The notes below the pieces were generated by a model. The model was given only the letters and a program-made list of their open reading frames with translations. It ran no database searches and was not told the origin of the DNA. Positions 14,704 through 21,001 of a stretch of 64,000 nucleotides of DNA are shown here, in pieces. Source of the stretch: Sphaerisporangium album (GTDB lineage: Bacteria; Actinomycetota; Actinomycetes; Streptosporangiales; Streptosporangiaceae); contig NZ_QOIL01000001.1 in the NCBI RefSeq assembly GCF_003323745.1, positions 124,001 through 188,000 of the forward strand, in the 5' to 3' direction. The translations under genes and the position numbers were made by a program. Position 1 is the first letter of the stretch; each line of letters opens with the position of its first letter.

Positions 14704-15821
14704 ACCGCCACCTCCCGGCCCCGGTCCTCAGTCGCGCCCTGGTCCCCGGTCGCCTCGTTGCGGACCTTGGAGACCCAGCCGATCGACCAGCCGGTCTTGT
14801 CCGCCAGGTCGCGCACGCTCGCACCGGGGGTGTTCACAACGAGGCTGCGCGCCTCGGCCTCCAGTAGCCGCGGGGCGTTCACCGCGGGCGTCTTGCGGGT
14901 GTTCGCCAAAGCGTTCACGCCGCCGCGCGCAGCGTTCAGGGCCTGACGTTCGCGGCGTTCACGGGCGAGCGCCTCAGCCCGTTCACGGGCCTGCCGCTCC
15001 TGTTGTTCACGCGCCTGACGTTCACGCTCGGCGTGCTCGCGCTGCTCGCGTTCACGGCGCTCCCGCTCAGCCTGTTCGGCCTGCTGGCGCTCGGCCCGCT
15101 GCTGGCGCTCCCGCTCCTGCCTGCGCTCCTCCCGTTCGGCCTCCTCGCGGCGCAGGGCGGCCTCGGCCTCGCGCTGCTCACGGGCCGTGCGTGCCTCGTG
15201 CTCGCGCCGCTGCTGCTCCAAGGTGGCGGCGTGTTCACGGGCTTCACGCTCACGCCGCTCGGCCCGCTCCTGCTCGCGTTCACGCTCGGCACGCTCGCGC
15301 TGTTCACGCTCACGCTCGGCCCGTTCACGGGCCTCACGCTCGGCCCGCTCGTGAACACGCTGCCGCTCGGCCTCCGCCTGCTGTTCACGCTCGATCCGAT
15401 CCAGCGCCCTGGCGATGGCCCGCCGATAGGCCAAACCGGCCTCAGCGGTCACGATCAACAGCAACGGGGCGACCGCGTGGACAGCGACCCCGGCAAGATC
15501 CTTCTTCCACGCCGACTCGCCGACGTTCAGCGCCACCGTGAACAGGCCGGTGAGCCAGCGCAGCACCACCGGCCAGGCCCCGCCGCTGCCCCCGAGCCGG
15601 GACACCGTCGAGTCCAGCCGGATCACGATCACCACGGCCGCGTCGACGACGACCGGCAGGATCGGCGCCGTCCAGTCCCACCCATCCGGGGTGACCCGCA
15701 CGACAAGCGGCGTCACCGTCAAGACGCTGAACAAGATGGCGCCCGCGGTGATGGCCCACGTGCCGACGTTCAGCGTCCTCTCGGCCGCCACGATCTGCTT
15801 CTGCGACAAGGGCGCCTTCAT
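14700..15821 (-). CDS. DUF2637 membrane protein with long coiled coil and C-terminal HTH
   Basis: 373 aa. Residues about 15-140 carry four hydrophobic segments typical of DUF2637 (ITAGAILFSVLTVTPLVV, LPVVVDAAVVIVIR, VVLRWLTGLFTVALNV, VAVHAVAPLLLIVTAEAGL). Then come about 165 residues of almost pure Arg/Glu/Gln coiled coil (RAEREREQRERAERERE type). The C-terminus is a helix-turn-helix (ASVRDLADKTGWSIGWVSKVRNE). DUF2637 proteins are regular AICE components linked to intramycelial spread or replication control. The layout suggests a membrane-anchored DNA-binding protein. Overlaps both neighbours by 4 bases. Confidence 0.85.
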   Translation of the reverse strand: MKAPLSQKQIVAAERTLNVGTWAITAGAILFSVLTVTPLVVRVTPDGWDWTAPILPVVVDAAVVIVIRLDSTVSRLGGSGGAWPVVLRWLTGLFTVALNVGESAWKKDLAGVAVHAVAPLLLIVTAEAGLAYRRAIARALDRIEREQQAEAERQRVHERAEREARERAEREREQRERAEREREQERAERREREAREHAATLEQQRREHEARTAREQREAEAALRREEAEREERRQERERQQRAERQQAEQAERERREREQREHAERERQAREQQERQARERAEALARERRERQALNAARGGVNALANTRKTPAVNAPRLLEAEARSLVVNTPGASVRDLADKTGWSIGWVSKVRNEATGDQGATEDRGREVAV

Positions 15822-16075
15822 CGGCCGGCCTCAGTCCTGCGCGAGAACCAGCGACGGCGGGGCTGCTCGCGCACCGCGGCGGCCAGCTCCCGCACGGCGG
15901 CGGCGACGTCAACCAGCCAGGTACGGACCCCGGCGAGGGTGATACCGATGCCGGCCAGCTCGTCGCGCACCTCGGTCAGCTCCTGACGGGGCTCGGCCGC
16001 CCGCTCCATCTGGTCGCGAATCTCGGCCAGCGTCCGGAGCGCCTGGCTGGCCTCGTAGCCGTATTCCCTGCTCAT
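15818..16075 (-). CDS. 85-aa helical hypothetical protein
   Basis: Starts MSREYGYEASQALRTLAEI at ATG 16075, sharing one base with the xis stop. Predicted as two amphipathic helices (LRTLAEIRDQMERAAEPRQELTEVRDELAGIGI, then TWLVDVAAAVRELAAAV) and a basic tail RRRWFSRR. It looks like a small coiled-coil partner protein. No family recognised. Part of the coupled xis-DUF2637 run. Confidence 0.65.
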   Translation of the reverse strand: MSREYGYEASQALRTLAEIRDQMERAAEPRQELTEVRDELAGIGITLAGVRTWLVDVAAAVRELAAAVREQPRRRWFSRRTEAGR

Positions 16076-16299
16076 CAGGCACCGCCCTCCCCGGCCTCGC
16101 GCTCCAGCAGCGCGACGTAGTCGCGGATGGCGGTGGCGGGGATGAGCCGGGCGCGGCCCTCGCGGACCGAGCGCAGCCGCCCCGAGCGCAGCAGCTCGTA
16201 GATGACGCTGCGGCCCAGCCCGAGAACCTTCATCGCGTCCGGGATGCGGTAGAGCTGGATGTCGTCGGCGATTTTGGTGACGACGAACGCGGTCGCCAT
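16075..16299 (-). CDS. xis: Excisionase-like MerR/HTH_17 DNA-binding protein
   Basis: 74 aa. DDIQLYRIPDAMKVLGLGRSVIYELLRSGRLRSVREGRARLIPATAIRDYVALLE is a canonical excisionase-type winged helix (HTH_17): helix, turn, recognition helix RSVIYELL, then a GRLRSV wing. It should bend the attachment DNA to allow excision by the integrase, and may also regulate. ATG 16299 has CGGAGGTAC upstream. Unlike in pSAM2, where xis and int are adjacent, xis here lies about 12.5 kb from int, but its leader (16322-16370) repeats the int leader. Confidence 0.88.
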   Translation of the reverse strand: MATAFVVTKIADDIQLYRIPDAMKVLGLGRSVIYELLRSGRLRSVREGRARLIPATAIRDYVALLEREAGEGGA

Positions 16300-16321
16300 G
16301 ATGGATGTACCTCCGTTGGTG

Positions 16322-16370
16322 GGGGCGCGGCCCCGACGCTGCTTTGGTCGGTGAGGTCGGGGCCGCTTGA
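16322..16370 (-). repeat. Leader repeat upstream of xis (copy 2), hairpin-forming
   Basis: Nearly identical to 3571-3620 in front of int. Here the arms are perfect: gcggccccgac pairs with gtcggggccgc around a loop with tttggtcggtga. It lies 23 bp before the xis start and 3' of hairpin cassette B. Confidence 0.7.
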
Positions 16371-16394
16371 ACTTCCGGTGGTGCTGGAGCAGGC

Positions 16395-16446
16395 GCTCCG
16401 GGCACCCGTCCGGCCGGGGCAGACCGGATGGGCACCCGCAACAACA
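16395..16446 (-). repeat. Intergenic hairpin cassette, copy B
   Basis: Shares the ctccgggcacccg left flank and ggcacccgcaacaac right flank with copies A and C. The stem (16405-16413 with 16424-16432) has 8 of 9 pairs on the transcribed strand. It begins about 9 bp after the stop of the 56-aa gene. Confidence 0.65.
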
Positions 16447-16454
16447 GCTCGCGG

Positions 16455-16625
16455 TCAGATCCGGCCAAGGCGCTCTTGCTCGTCCAGCCACGCCTCTTCG
16501 CGCTGGTGGATGCGCTCGCGCGCCTCGTTCATCGCCGTGCACAGCGCCTCCACCGGCCCCACGCCCTGCGCGCGTAGCTCGGCCTGACGCTCGCGGTAGA
16601 TCTCCAGATCGCTCTCGCCGCCCAT
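16455..16625 (-). CDS. 56-aa charged hypothetical protein
   Basis: Begins MGGESDLEIYRERQAEL and contains AMNEARERIHQREEAWLDE; highly charged and probably a single long helix pair. ATG 16625 lies 1 base after the upstream stop, with GGGGGGAT as ribosome-binding site. An alternative ATG 18 bases earlier is possible. No family recognised. Confidence 0.55.
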   Translation of the reverse strand: MGGESDLEIYRERQAELRAQGVGPVEALCTAMNEARERIHQREEAWLDEQERLGRI

Positions 16626-16626
16626 C

Positions 16627-17111
16627 TCAGATCCCCCCGGCACTCGGGGTGTAGGGCGCGCAGCGCGGGCACACGTGCGGCATCGCGGTCAGCGGCACGC
16701 CCGGCAGGGCGAACATCTCGACCTGGCAACCGGAGCACGCCACCCGCTCACCGAGCGTCCCGGCGAGCTCGGGGCCGTCCAGGGCGGCCAGTTCGTCGGC
16801 GTCCACGGCGGTCCACACGTCCACCGCGACGCCGTGCAAGGCGCCCCGCGCGTGCAGGGATCCGCCCTTCTCGCGCGGGATCCAGCGGCGCAGGATCACC
16901 GGGACGCCCAGCAGCGCGGCGTAGACGCTCAACGCCTTCAGCCGGGCGGCCAGATCGCCGGAGTAGTGGCTGATCTGCCCCGCTAGGTCGCCGGGGCTGA
17001 TCGCGTACACGTTCCATTGGACCGGCGGCAGATCGCCCCGCTCCAGCAGGTCCACCAGCAGCCGCGCCGCGGCAAGCTGCCCGGTCGCGTCCATGACGGC
17101 GGCGCTCATCG
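16627..17111 (-). CDS. 161-aa hypothetical protein with C-terminal zinc-ribbon-like Cys pairs
   Basis: Begins MSAAVMDATGQLAAARLLVDLLERGDL. The middle (VYAISPGDLAGQISHYSGDLAARLKALSVYAALLGVPV, then WIPREKGGSLHARGALHGVAVDVWTAV) resembles small uncharacterised proteins repeatedly seen in actinomycete elements. The end has CSGCQVEMFALPG and HVCPRCAPY, likely one metal site. Its ATG overlaps the stop of the 14-codon reading frame upstream, which implies coupled translation. Function unknown. Confidence 0.7.
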
Positions 17112-17152
17112 GCCACCACCAGCCGCGGCAATGCGATAGGTGAAGGGCATGG
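17108..17152 (-). CDS. 14-aa leader-like peptide coupled to the next gene
   Basis: MPFTYRIAAAGGGR starts at ATG 17152 behind a very good ribosome-binding site (AAGGAG, 6 bp spacing). Its TGA overlaps the next ATG (ATGA). The next gene has no site of its own outside this frame, so the peptide probably delivers ribosomes to it. Whether the peptide has a function is unknown. Confidence 0.5.
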
Positions 17153-17191
17153 TTGGGCTCCTTTGCAGAGAGGGAGGTGGGCGGAGCGGCT

Positions 17192-17252
17192 GCTCCGGGC
17201 ACCCGCCCGAACCCCGAGAGAACCGAGGACCGGGCGAGCACCCGCAACAGCG
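17192..17252 (-). repeat. Intergenic hairpin cassette, copy C
   Basis: Same flanks as copies A and B (ctccgggcacccg ... gagcacccgcaacag), with a weaker 6-bp stem (17204-17209 with 17231-17236). It begins about 4 bp after the stop of the 49-aa gene and precedes the 14-aa leader frame. Confidence 0.6.
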
Positions 17253-17255
17253 GCG

Positions 17256-17405
17256 CTACCGGCGCGGCGGCCGGGACGCCGCAGGGGGAATCCGCACCGG
17301 CCCCGGAAGCGCCGGCGGCCTGTCCTTGCCGGACTTGCCGGACTGCTGGGACTCCGACAGCGCGACCAGGTCGAGGGCGTAGCCCTGCACATCCCGGCGT
17401 GTCAC
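17256..17405 (-). CDS. 49-aa hypothetical protein
   Basis: GTG start at 17405, overlapping the upstream stop as GTGA. Contains GYALDLVALSESQQSGKSGK followed by a Pro/Arg-rich tail (IPPAASRPPRR). Basic, probably disordered. Supported mainly by coupling and by a stop placed just before a cassette; function unknown. Confidence 0.5.
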   Translation of the reverse strand: MTRRDVQGYALDLVALSESQQSGKSGKDRPPALPGPVRIPPAASRPPRR

Positions 17406-17560
17406 CGGCGGCCGCCCTTGCGGTCGTGGTCGTGGTTGATCGGGTCGGAGCTGACCGCACCGCACGAACAGGTGTGCAGCGGGCGCGTCGGGCCGGAGTT
17501 CGCGCCCGCCGGCCACTGCTGACCGCGGGCGGTCTGCTGGGTCTGCTTGGCGTCGCTCAT
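17402..17560 (-). CDS. 52-aa hypothetical protein with CxC motif
   Basis: Begins MSDAKQTQQTARGQQWPAG and has LHTCSCGAVSSDPINHDH, a single CxC-His cluster that may bind metal or simply be structural. ATG overlaps the stop of the 54-aa gene as ATGA, and its own stop overlaps the next GTG. Second gene of the operon. No family recognised. Confidence 0.6.
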   Translation of the reverse strand: MSDAKQTQQTARGQQWPAGANSGPTRPLHTCSCGAVSSDPINHDHDRKGGRR

Positions 17561-17721
17561 CGGGTCGCCTGCCCCGCCTGCTGGCCCTTCTTGGCCTGCT
17601 GCTTGTCGTACTCGTCGCGGACGTTGCGGCCCGGGTTGGTGCCGGGCCACCCCGAGGGACGCTCACCGTCGGGCCAACCCGCGTGGAGGGGGATGTGGTC
17701 AACCGTCGTCTGTCGTGCCAT
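17557..17721 (-). CDS. 54-aa hypothetical protein, first gene of the main AICE operon
   Basis: Begins MARQTTVDHIPLHAGWPDGE, with NPGRNVRDEYDKQQAKKGQQAGQ at the end. ATG 17721 follows AAGGAG. Being the promoter-proximal gene under the double-palindrome promoter, it will be the first expressed when transfer is derepressed. No domain recognised. Confidence 0.65.
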   Translation of the reverse strand: MARQTTVDHIPLHAGWPDGERPSGWPGTNPGRNVRDEYDKQQAKKGQQAGQATR

Positions 17722-17851
17722 CCTGGGAACTCCTTGTTTGAAGACCTGGGGCGACGTCTTGGTCGATGGGCGCCCCAGGTCAAGGGACAGGGATCGATTG
17801 ATCAGGCCCTGGCGGGCAGCCACCCGCCGGGGCCTTCTTTGCGCCTCCTCA

Positions 17852-17897
17852 ACTGGTGCGCACCAGTAGTAGAGCAACTGGTGCGCACCAGTGTCAA
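17852..17897 (-). promoter_or_regulatory. Promoter with two perfect 16-bp operators (GntR/KorSA-like control)
   Basis: On the minus strand a consensus -35 TTGACA at 17897-17892 is followed after 18 bp by TCTACT (17873-17868) as a weak -10. Two identical palindromes, actggtgcgcaccagt, occupy 17877-17892 (touching -35 and spacer) and 17852-17867 (just past -10). Their spacing of 25 bp between starts would block polymerase if bound. The core ggtgcgcacc recurs at 20607-20616 before the GntR gene. Confidence 0.85.
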
Positions 17898-18048
17898 GCG
17901 CTTCTGGATGTTGGCGTTTCCTTGCGTACTCAAGTGAACGTCTATGGACCCACTCCAGGCCATGCACAAGCAGTGCATCGACCCTGCATTTGTGATGCAC
18001 TTGCCATGTAGGCATGCAGGTGGAGGACCGAACCCGGGGAGATCCGTA

Positions 18049-19338
18049 GTGGTTATCGATCTTTGGACGGGGCGAAAGGCGGGCGTTCTTAGAGCGGCCC
18101 TACGGCTGAGCGTTGAGGCGTTTGCGCATCATCTGGGTATCGCGGTTCGGACGGTGGCAAAGTGGGATGCGGAGCCCGAAATCATTCCGCAACCGTCCAT
18201 GCAGCAACTATTAGACGTCGCACTTGAAAAAGCGCCGGAGACGGTGAAGGCTCGATTCGGACTGCTAATGGAGGCAGGGGCAAAGCAGTCAAGCGACGTG
18301 CAGCGTCCCGAACCGCGAGAGGTGATGATGGCTGCTGCGCAAGAGTCGGCGGAAGATGCGGCATTGAGGGCTGTACGGTGCGACGTCGATTCCATCAATG
18401 ACCTTCACGACCGAGTCGTCAGTGTGGCCCGTGCCTACTCGTCTCGGCCGCCCATGACCGTGTTCGCTGATGCGCGAGCAACGCGCGATCTCACTCGCTC
18501 CCTGGTGGAGCAGACGCGCCGGCCCTCCGAGTTGATTGACCTCTACTTTGTAATGGGCAAGACCAATGCCTTGATGGCGTCTATCGCCTTTGATCTAGGT
18601 AACTGGCAGGCTGCGGGAACGCTGGCGAACTCCGCCACCACGTACGCTGATCTCGCCGGACATAGGTCATTGCAGGCATGGGCTCTCGGTTTGCAGGGCA
18701 CTCTGGCGTTCTGGCGTGAAGAGCCAACACGCTCGCTTAACTTCATCGCCCGTGGACTCGCAGTCGCTCCTGAGGGGGCCTCGCGGTATCGATTGCGGTA
18801 CATCGCTAGCCGTGCTCATGCAGTCAACGGCGACGCCGGAGCGGCGGCTGAGGTGCTAGCGGCGGCGGAACGGGATCGAGAGGCAGCTCAAAAATACCCC
18901 GATGAACTGCACGATGAGATTCGTGGAGAGTTCACGTTTGATGATGCTCGTGCGGCCGCGTGCGCGGCCGCCGCGTGGCTTCATCTCGGGGATGGGAAGC
19001 AAGCGGCTCGTCACGCCCAGCTGGCGCTTGACGCCTACGCTGTGGTCCCAGAAGCGCAGCGTCCCTTCTCTCCGGTTACGGGAGCCCGGATTGACTTGGC
19101 GGCAGCTCAACTGCTGTTGAGGGACCGAGACGCGGCCGAGGATGAGCTGAGCACGGTTTTTGCCCTTCCATCCGTGCTACGCAATGCCTCCCTGACTGGC
19201 CGAATCGGGAGAGTTAAGTCTCTGCTGGATGCCCCACGATGGAGAACGGACCCCGGTGCCAAGGAATTGGCTGATCGAATCACTGATTGGCTAGGGGATA
19301 CGGCATCCAGGCCAGAATCAGTTGAAGGGGTCATCTAG
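18049..19338 (+). CDS. XRE-type HTH regulator with TPR-like helical repeats
   Basis: 429 aa from GTG 18049 (VVIDLWTGRKAGVLRAAL) with GGGGAGAT upstream; an ATG at 17944 in the same frame is less likely. The N-terminal HTH is LRLSVEAFAHHLGIAVRTVAKWDAEP. The rest is helical TPR-like sequence (ALGLQGTLAFWREEPTRSLNFIARGLAVAP, AAWLHLGDGKQAARHAQLALDAY), as in NsdA-like actinomycete regulators. It is the only plus-strand gene of the element and diverges from the operator-controlled operon, so it might share that control region. Codon use is visibly less GC-rich than its neighbours, suggesting later acquisition. Its end overlaps the convergent epimerase gene by 8 bp. Confidence 0.8.
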   Translation: MVIDLWTGRKAGVLRAALRLSVEAFAHHLGIAVRTVAKWDAEPEIIPQPSMQQLLDVALEKAPETVKARFGLLMEAGAKQSSDVQRPEPREVMMAAAQESAEDAALRAVRCDVDSINDLHDRVVSVARAYSSRPPMTVFADARATRDLTRSLVEQTRRPSELIDLYFVMGKTNALMASIAFDLGNWQAAGTLANSATTYADLAGHRSLQAWALGLQGTLAFWREEPTRSLNFIARGLAVAPEGASRYRLRYIASRAHAVNGDAGAAAEVLAAAERDREAAQKYPDELHDEIRGEFTFDDARAAACAAAAWLHLGDGKQAARHAQLALDAYAVVPEAQRPFSPVTGARIDLAAAQLLLRDRDAAEDELSTVFALPSVLRNASLTGRIGRVKSLLDAPRWRTDPGAKELADRITDWLGDTASRPESVEGVI

Positions 19339-20350
19339 TCAAAGCTGCGAGAATCGCCTGCTCTCGGCTGAGATCCAGGCCAATCTCGCTAGAGCGAACG
19401 TTTATTTGAGCCATGGGGGAGTTGAGCAGCCATTCCCAGGTGTCCTGAATGGTCCTGCTCAACGGTCGGCATGTCAGGCCGTGCGCGAGAGCGCTACTGG
19501 AGTCCACTTGCCACACGCCGGGGAATGTGCGCCAAAGTGGTAGCTCGGACCATTGGCGCACTCCACTCCTGAGCAGAATGTCATCTGGCACCCATACGAA
19601 TTCCGGCTCGGCCTCTGTGGCCTTGGCGCAAAAGTTTAGAAATCCGCCGAACGTCTCGCCGTCGACGGGAGCTGTGACATTGAAGGCTCCAGAGGTGCCC
19701 TCGGTAATACAACGGAGAGCGAACAGTGCGACGTCTCTGACATCAACCGGCTGAATCGTTCGCTCCGGCTTCCCCGGCGCTAGCGTGCGGCCTCCCTGGG
19801 CGATACGTCGCAACCACCATGGAAGCCTGCCGACGTACTCGTGTGGTCCTAGTACGACGCCGGGCCGGAGCACGGTAGTGCGCTCGTCGCCAAGGCTGAT
19901 ACGCACGGCCATTTCACAGCCGGACTTCTGATAGCCGTATCTGGTTGGACCGTCCTCGACGTCTACGCCGTAATTCTCGTCCGCGTCCGGAGGGCATTCC
20001 AGCAGAGACGATTCCGTTGTGAGCGGCTTAATCGGCCAGTCAGCGTAAACGCTCACCGAGGACATGAACAGGTAGCGACTGGTGAGGGGGGCAAGGGTAC
20101 GGGTAACGCTCAACACGTTTCGGGGCACGTAGCCGGAGGTGTCAATCACCGCGTCCCATGACCCGGATTGCGTCAGTCTCACGACGTCTTTCGGCGCGTA
20201 GCGGTCGCCGCGAATCGCGGTTACTCCGCTTACGTCTTCACCAGTATGGCCGCGATTGAAAGTTGTAACCTCGAAACCTTGGGCGATTGCCTCGGCAGCT
20301 ATAGCACGGCCGATGAAGGCAGTACCGCCGAGAATGAGCAGCCGCGTCAT
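19331..20350 (-). CDS. NAD-dependent epimerase/dehydratase family protein (cargo)
   Basis: 339 aa, extended SDR fold: LLILGGTAFIGRAIAAEA (GxxGxxG nucleotide motif), then FMSSVSVYADW (Ser), and YGYQKSGCEMAVR (YxxxK catalytic pair). Later TTVLRPGVVLGPHEYVGRLPWWLRRIAQGG is typical of sugar-nucleotide or isoflavone-type reductases. The substrate cannot be read. ATG 20350 overlaps the GntR stop, so the two form an operon. Codon use is less GC-rich than the element core. Not a known conjugation function; probably cargo. Confidence 0.85.
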   Translation of the reverse strand: MTRLLILGGTAFIGRAIAAEAIAQGFEVTTFNRGHTGEDVSGVTAIRGDRYAPKDVVRLTQSGSWDAVIDTSGYVPRNVLSVTRTLAPLTSRYLFMSSVSVYADWPIKPLTTESSLLECPPDADENYGVDVEDGPTRYGYQKSGCEMAVRISLGDERTTVLRPGVVLGPHEYVGRLPWWLRRIAQGGRTLAPGKPERTIQPVDVRDVALFALRCITEGTSGAFNVTAPVDGETFGGFLNFCAKATEAEPEFVWVPDDILLRSGVRQWSELPLWRTFPGVWQVDSSSALAHGLTCRPLSRTIQDTWEWLLNSPMAQINVRSSEIGLDLSREQAILAALTR

Positions 20351-20574
20351 TTCGTCTCGTCGTTCGCAGCGTTGGCGAAGTATCCGCGGCCATGTTCGCT
20401 GCGAACGATCCCCTCAGCGGCCAGCTTCATCAGGACTAGCCGCACGGTCGTGCGGCCGGCCTCAAGCTCTGCTGCAAGGGTGCGTTCGGAGGGGAGCCGA
20501 CCGCCCGGGCCCAGGTCTCCTGACGTGATCAGCTCTCGTATCGAGCGCTCGACGCGCTCTGTCACTTCCCCCAT
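20347..20574 (-). CDS. Minimal GntR-family HTH regulator, candidate element repressor
   Basis: 75 aa, essentially only the winged helix: ERSIRELITSGDLGPGGRLPSERTLAAELEAGRTTVRLVLMKLAAEGIVRSEHGRGYFA. The effector domain of normal GntR proteins (about 240 aa) is missing. ATG 20574 is preferred; the frame is open further upstream but would run over the operator-like palindrome at 20605-20618. The same palindrome core is duplicated at the main operon promoter, so it may autoregulate and repress the transfer operon like KorSA of pSAM2. Repressor role is inference. Confidence 0.8.
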   Translation of the reverse strand: MGEVTERVERSIRELITSGDLGPGGRLPSERTLAAELEAGRTTVRLVLMKLAAEGIVRSEHGRGYFANAANDETK

Positions 20575-20604
20575 GCTCGACGGGACTCCTCGACTGAGTG
20601 CGTG

Positions 20605-20618
20605 GTGGTGCGCACCAC
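20605..20618. promoter_or_regulatory. GntR operator-like palindrome
   Basis: Perfect palindrome gtggtgcgcaccac, sharing the 10-bp core ggtgcgcacc and the outer tggt/acca with the two operators at 17852-17892. It lies 31 bp before the GntR start codon, the expected position for autoregulation. Confidence 0.75.
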
Positions 20619-20789
20619 TGTAGTGCGGCCGCAGTGCCGGGTGACGCGATGCCCTCCTGGGGAGGCGCTCTGGCCGTGAGGGCTGCCCCGGGCATGGAAG
20701 GAGCGTCGACAGGGGACACATATGTGGTGGATCGGCAAGCGTGACGTACGTCTCAGGTATGGAGCACTTCCGGTTTGCGGAGATCTCTG

Positions 20790-20811
20790 GAGTGACTACC
20801 TGGGTGACAAC
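20790..20811 (+). repeat. Right arm-type repeat
   Basis: Twenty of 22 bases agree with 2357-2378 in the same orientation; starts gagtgactacctgggtga. It is 90 bp inside the right core. The stretch 20620-20901 otherwise holds no supported gene. Confidence 0.6.
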
Positions 20812-20901
20812 GACCCCGGACCTAGCCGCACGCTGGCGAACTTTGGCGTACAGCGCACCAGGTCGCGCGGGAAAGGCCACGCTGACCAGGTAGATCCAGG
20901 A

Positions 20902-20916
20902 TTACGGATGGCGTAA
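20902..20916 (+). other. attR core (15-bp direct repeat)
   Basis: Exact copy of ttacggatggcgtaa at 2263-2277. Beyond it the chromosome resumes (TraR/DksA-like gene at 21002), while sequence to the left is unrelated to the DUF167 gene. Excision between the two cores would rejoin the DUF167 gene to its original downstream sequence. Confidence 0.88.
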
Positions 20917-21001
20917 ACGGTCGGCGCGTCGTTTGTTCTTCCGAAATGGCCGACCTATGCTTCCCGCACTGTTCATCTGGTCGATCGGCGAGGAGACCTT
21001 C

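Larger units (their letters stand above)
2263..20916. mobile_element. Integrated actinomycete integrative and conjugative element (prim-pol type), about 18.65 kb
   Basis: The limits are two identical 15-bp sequences in the same orientation. Inside are the AICE hallmarks: tyrosine integrase beside the left end, excisionase-like HTH gene, prim-pol plus helicase-like Rep, FtsK/TraB-type DNA translocase, DUF2637 and other spread-like membrane proteins, a NUDIX protein, and a GntR regulator with matching operators. Almost every gene is on the minus strand; the XRE-TPR gene is the exception. Flanking genes are conserved actinomycete neighbours. Whether the element still excises or transfers cannot be read from sequence. 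Confidence 0.9.

Noticed and set aside
15000-15400. Repeated ttcacgctc/ggcccgctc stretch as a DNA repeat array
   Set aside because: It is the codon-level echo of the Arg/Glu heptads of the DUF2637 coiled coil, not an independent DNA repeat.
20722-20916. 64-codon frame ending in LRMA at attR, as a possible gene
   Set aside because: It ends like DUF167 only because the 15-bp core carries those codons; the rest has no similarity and overlaps the arm repeat.
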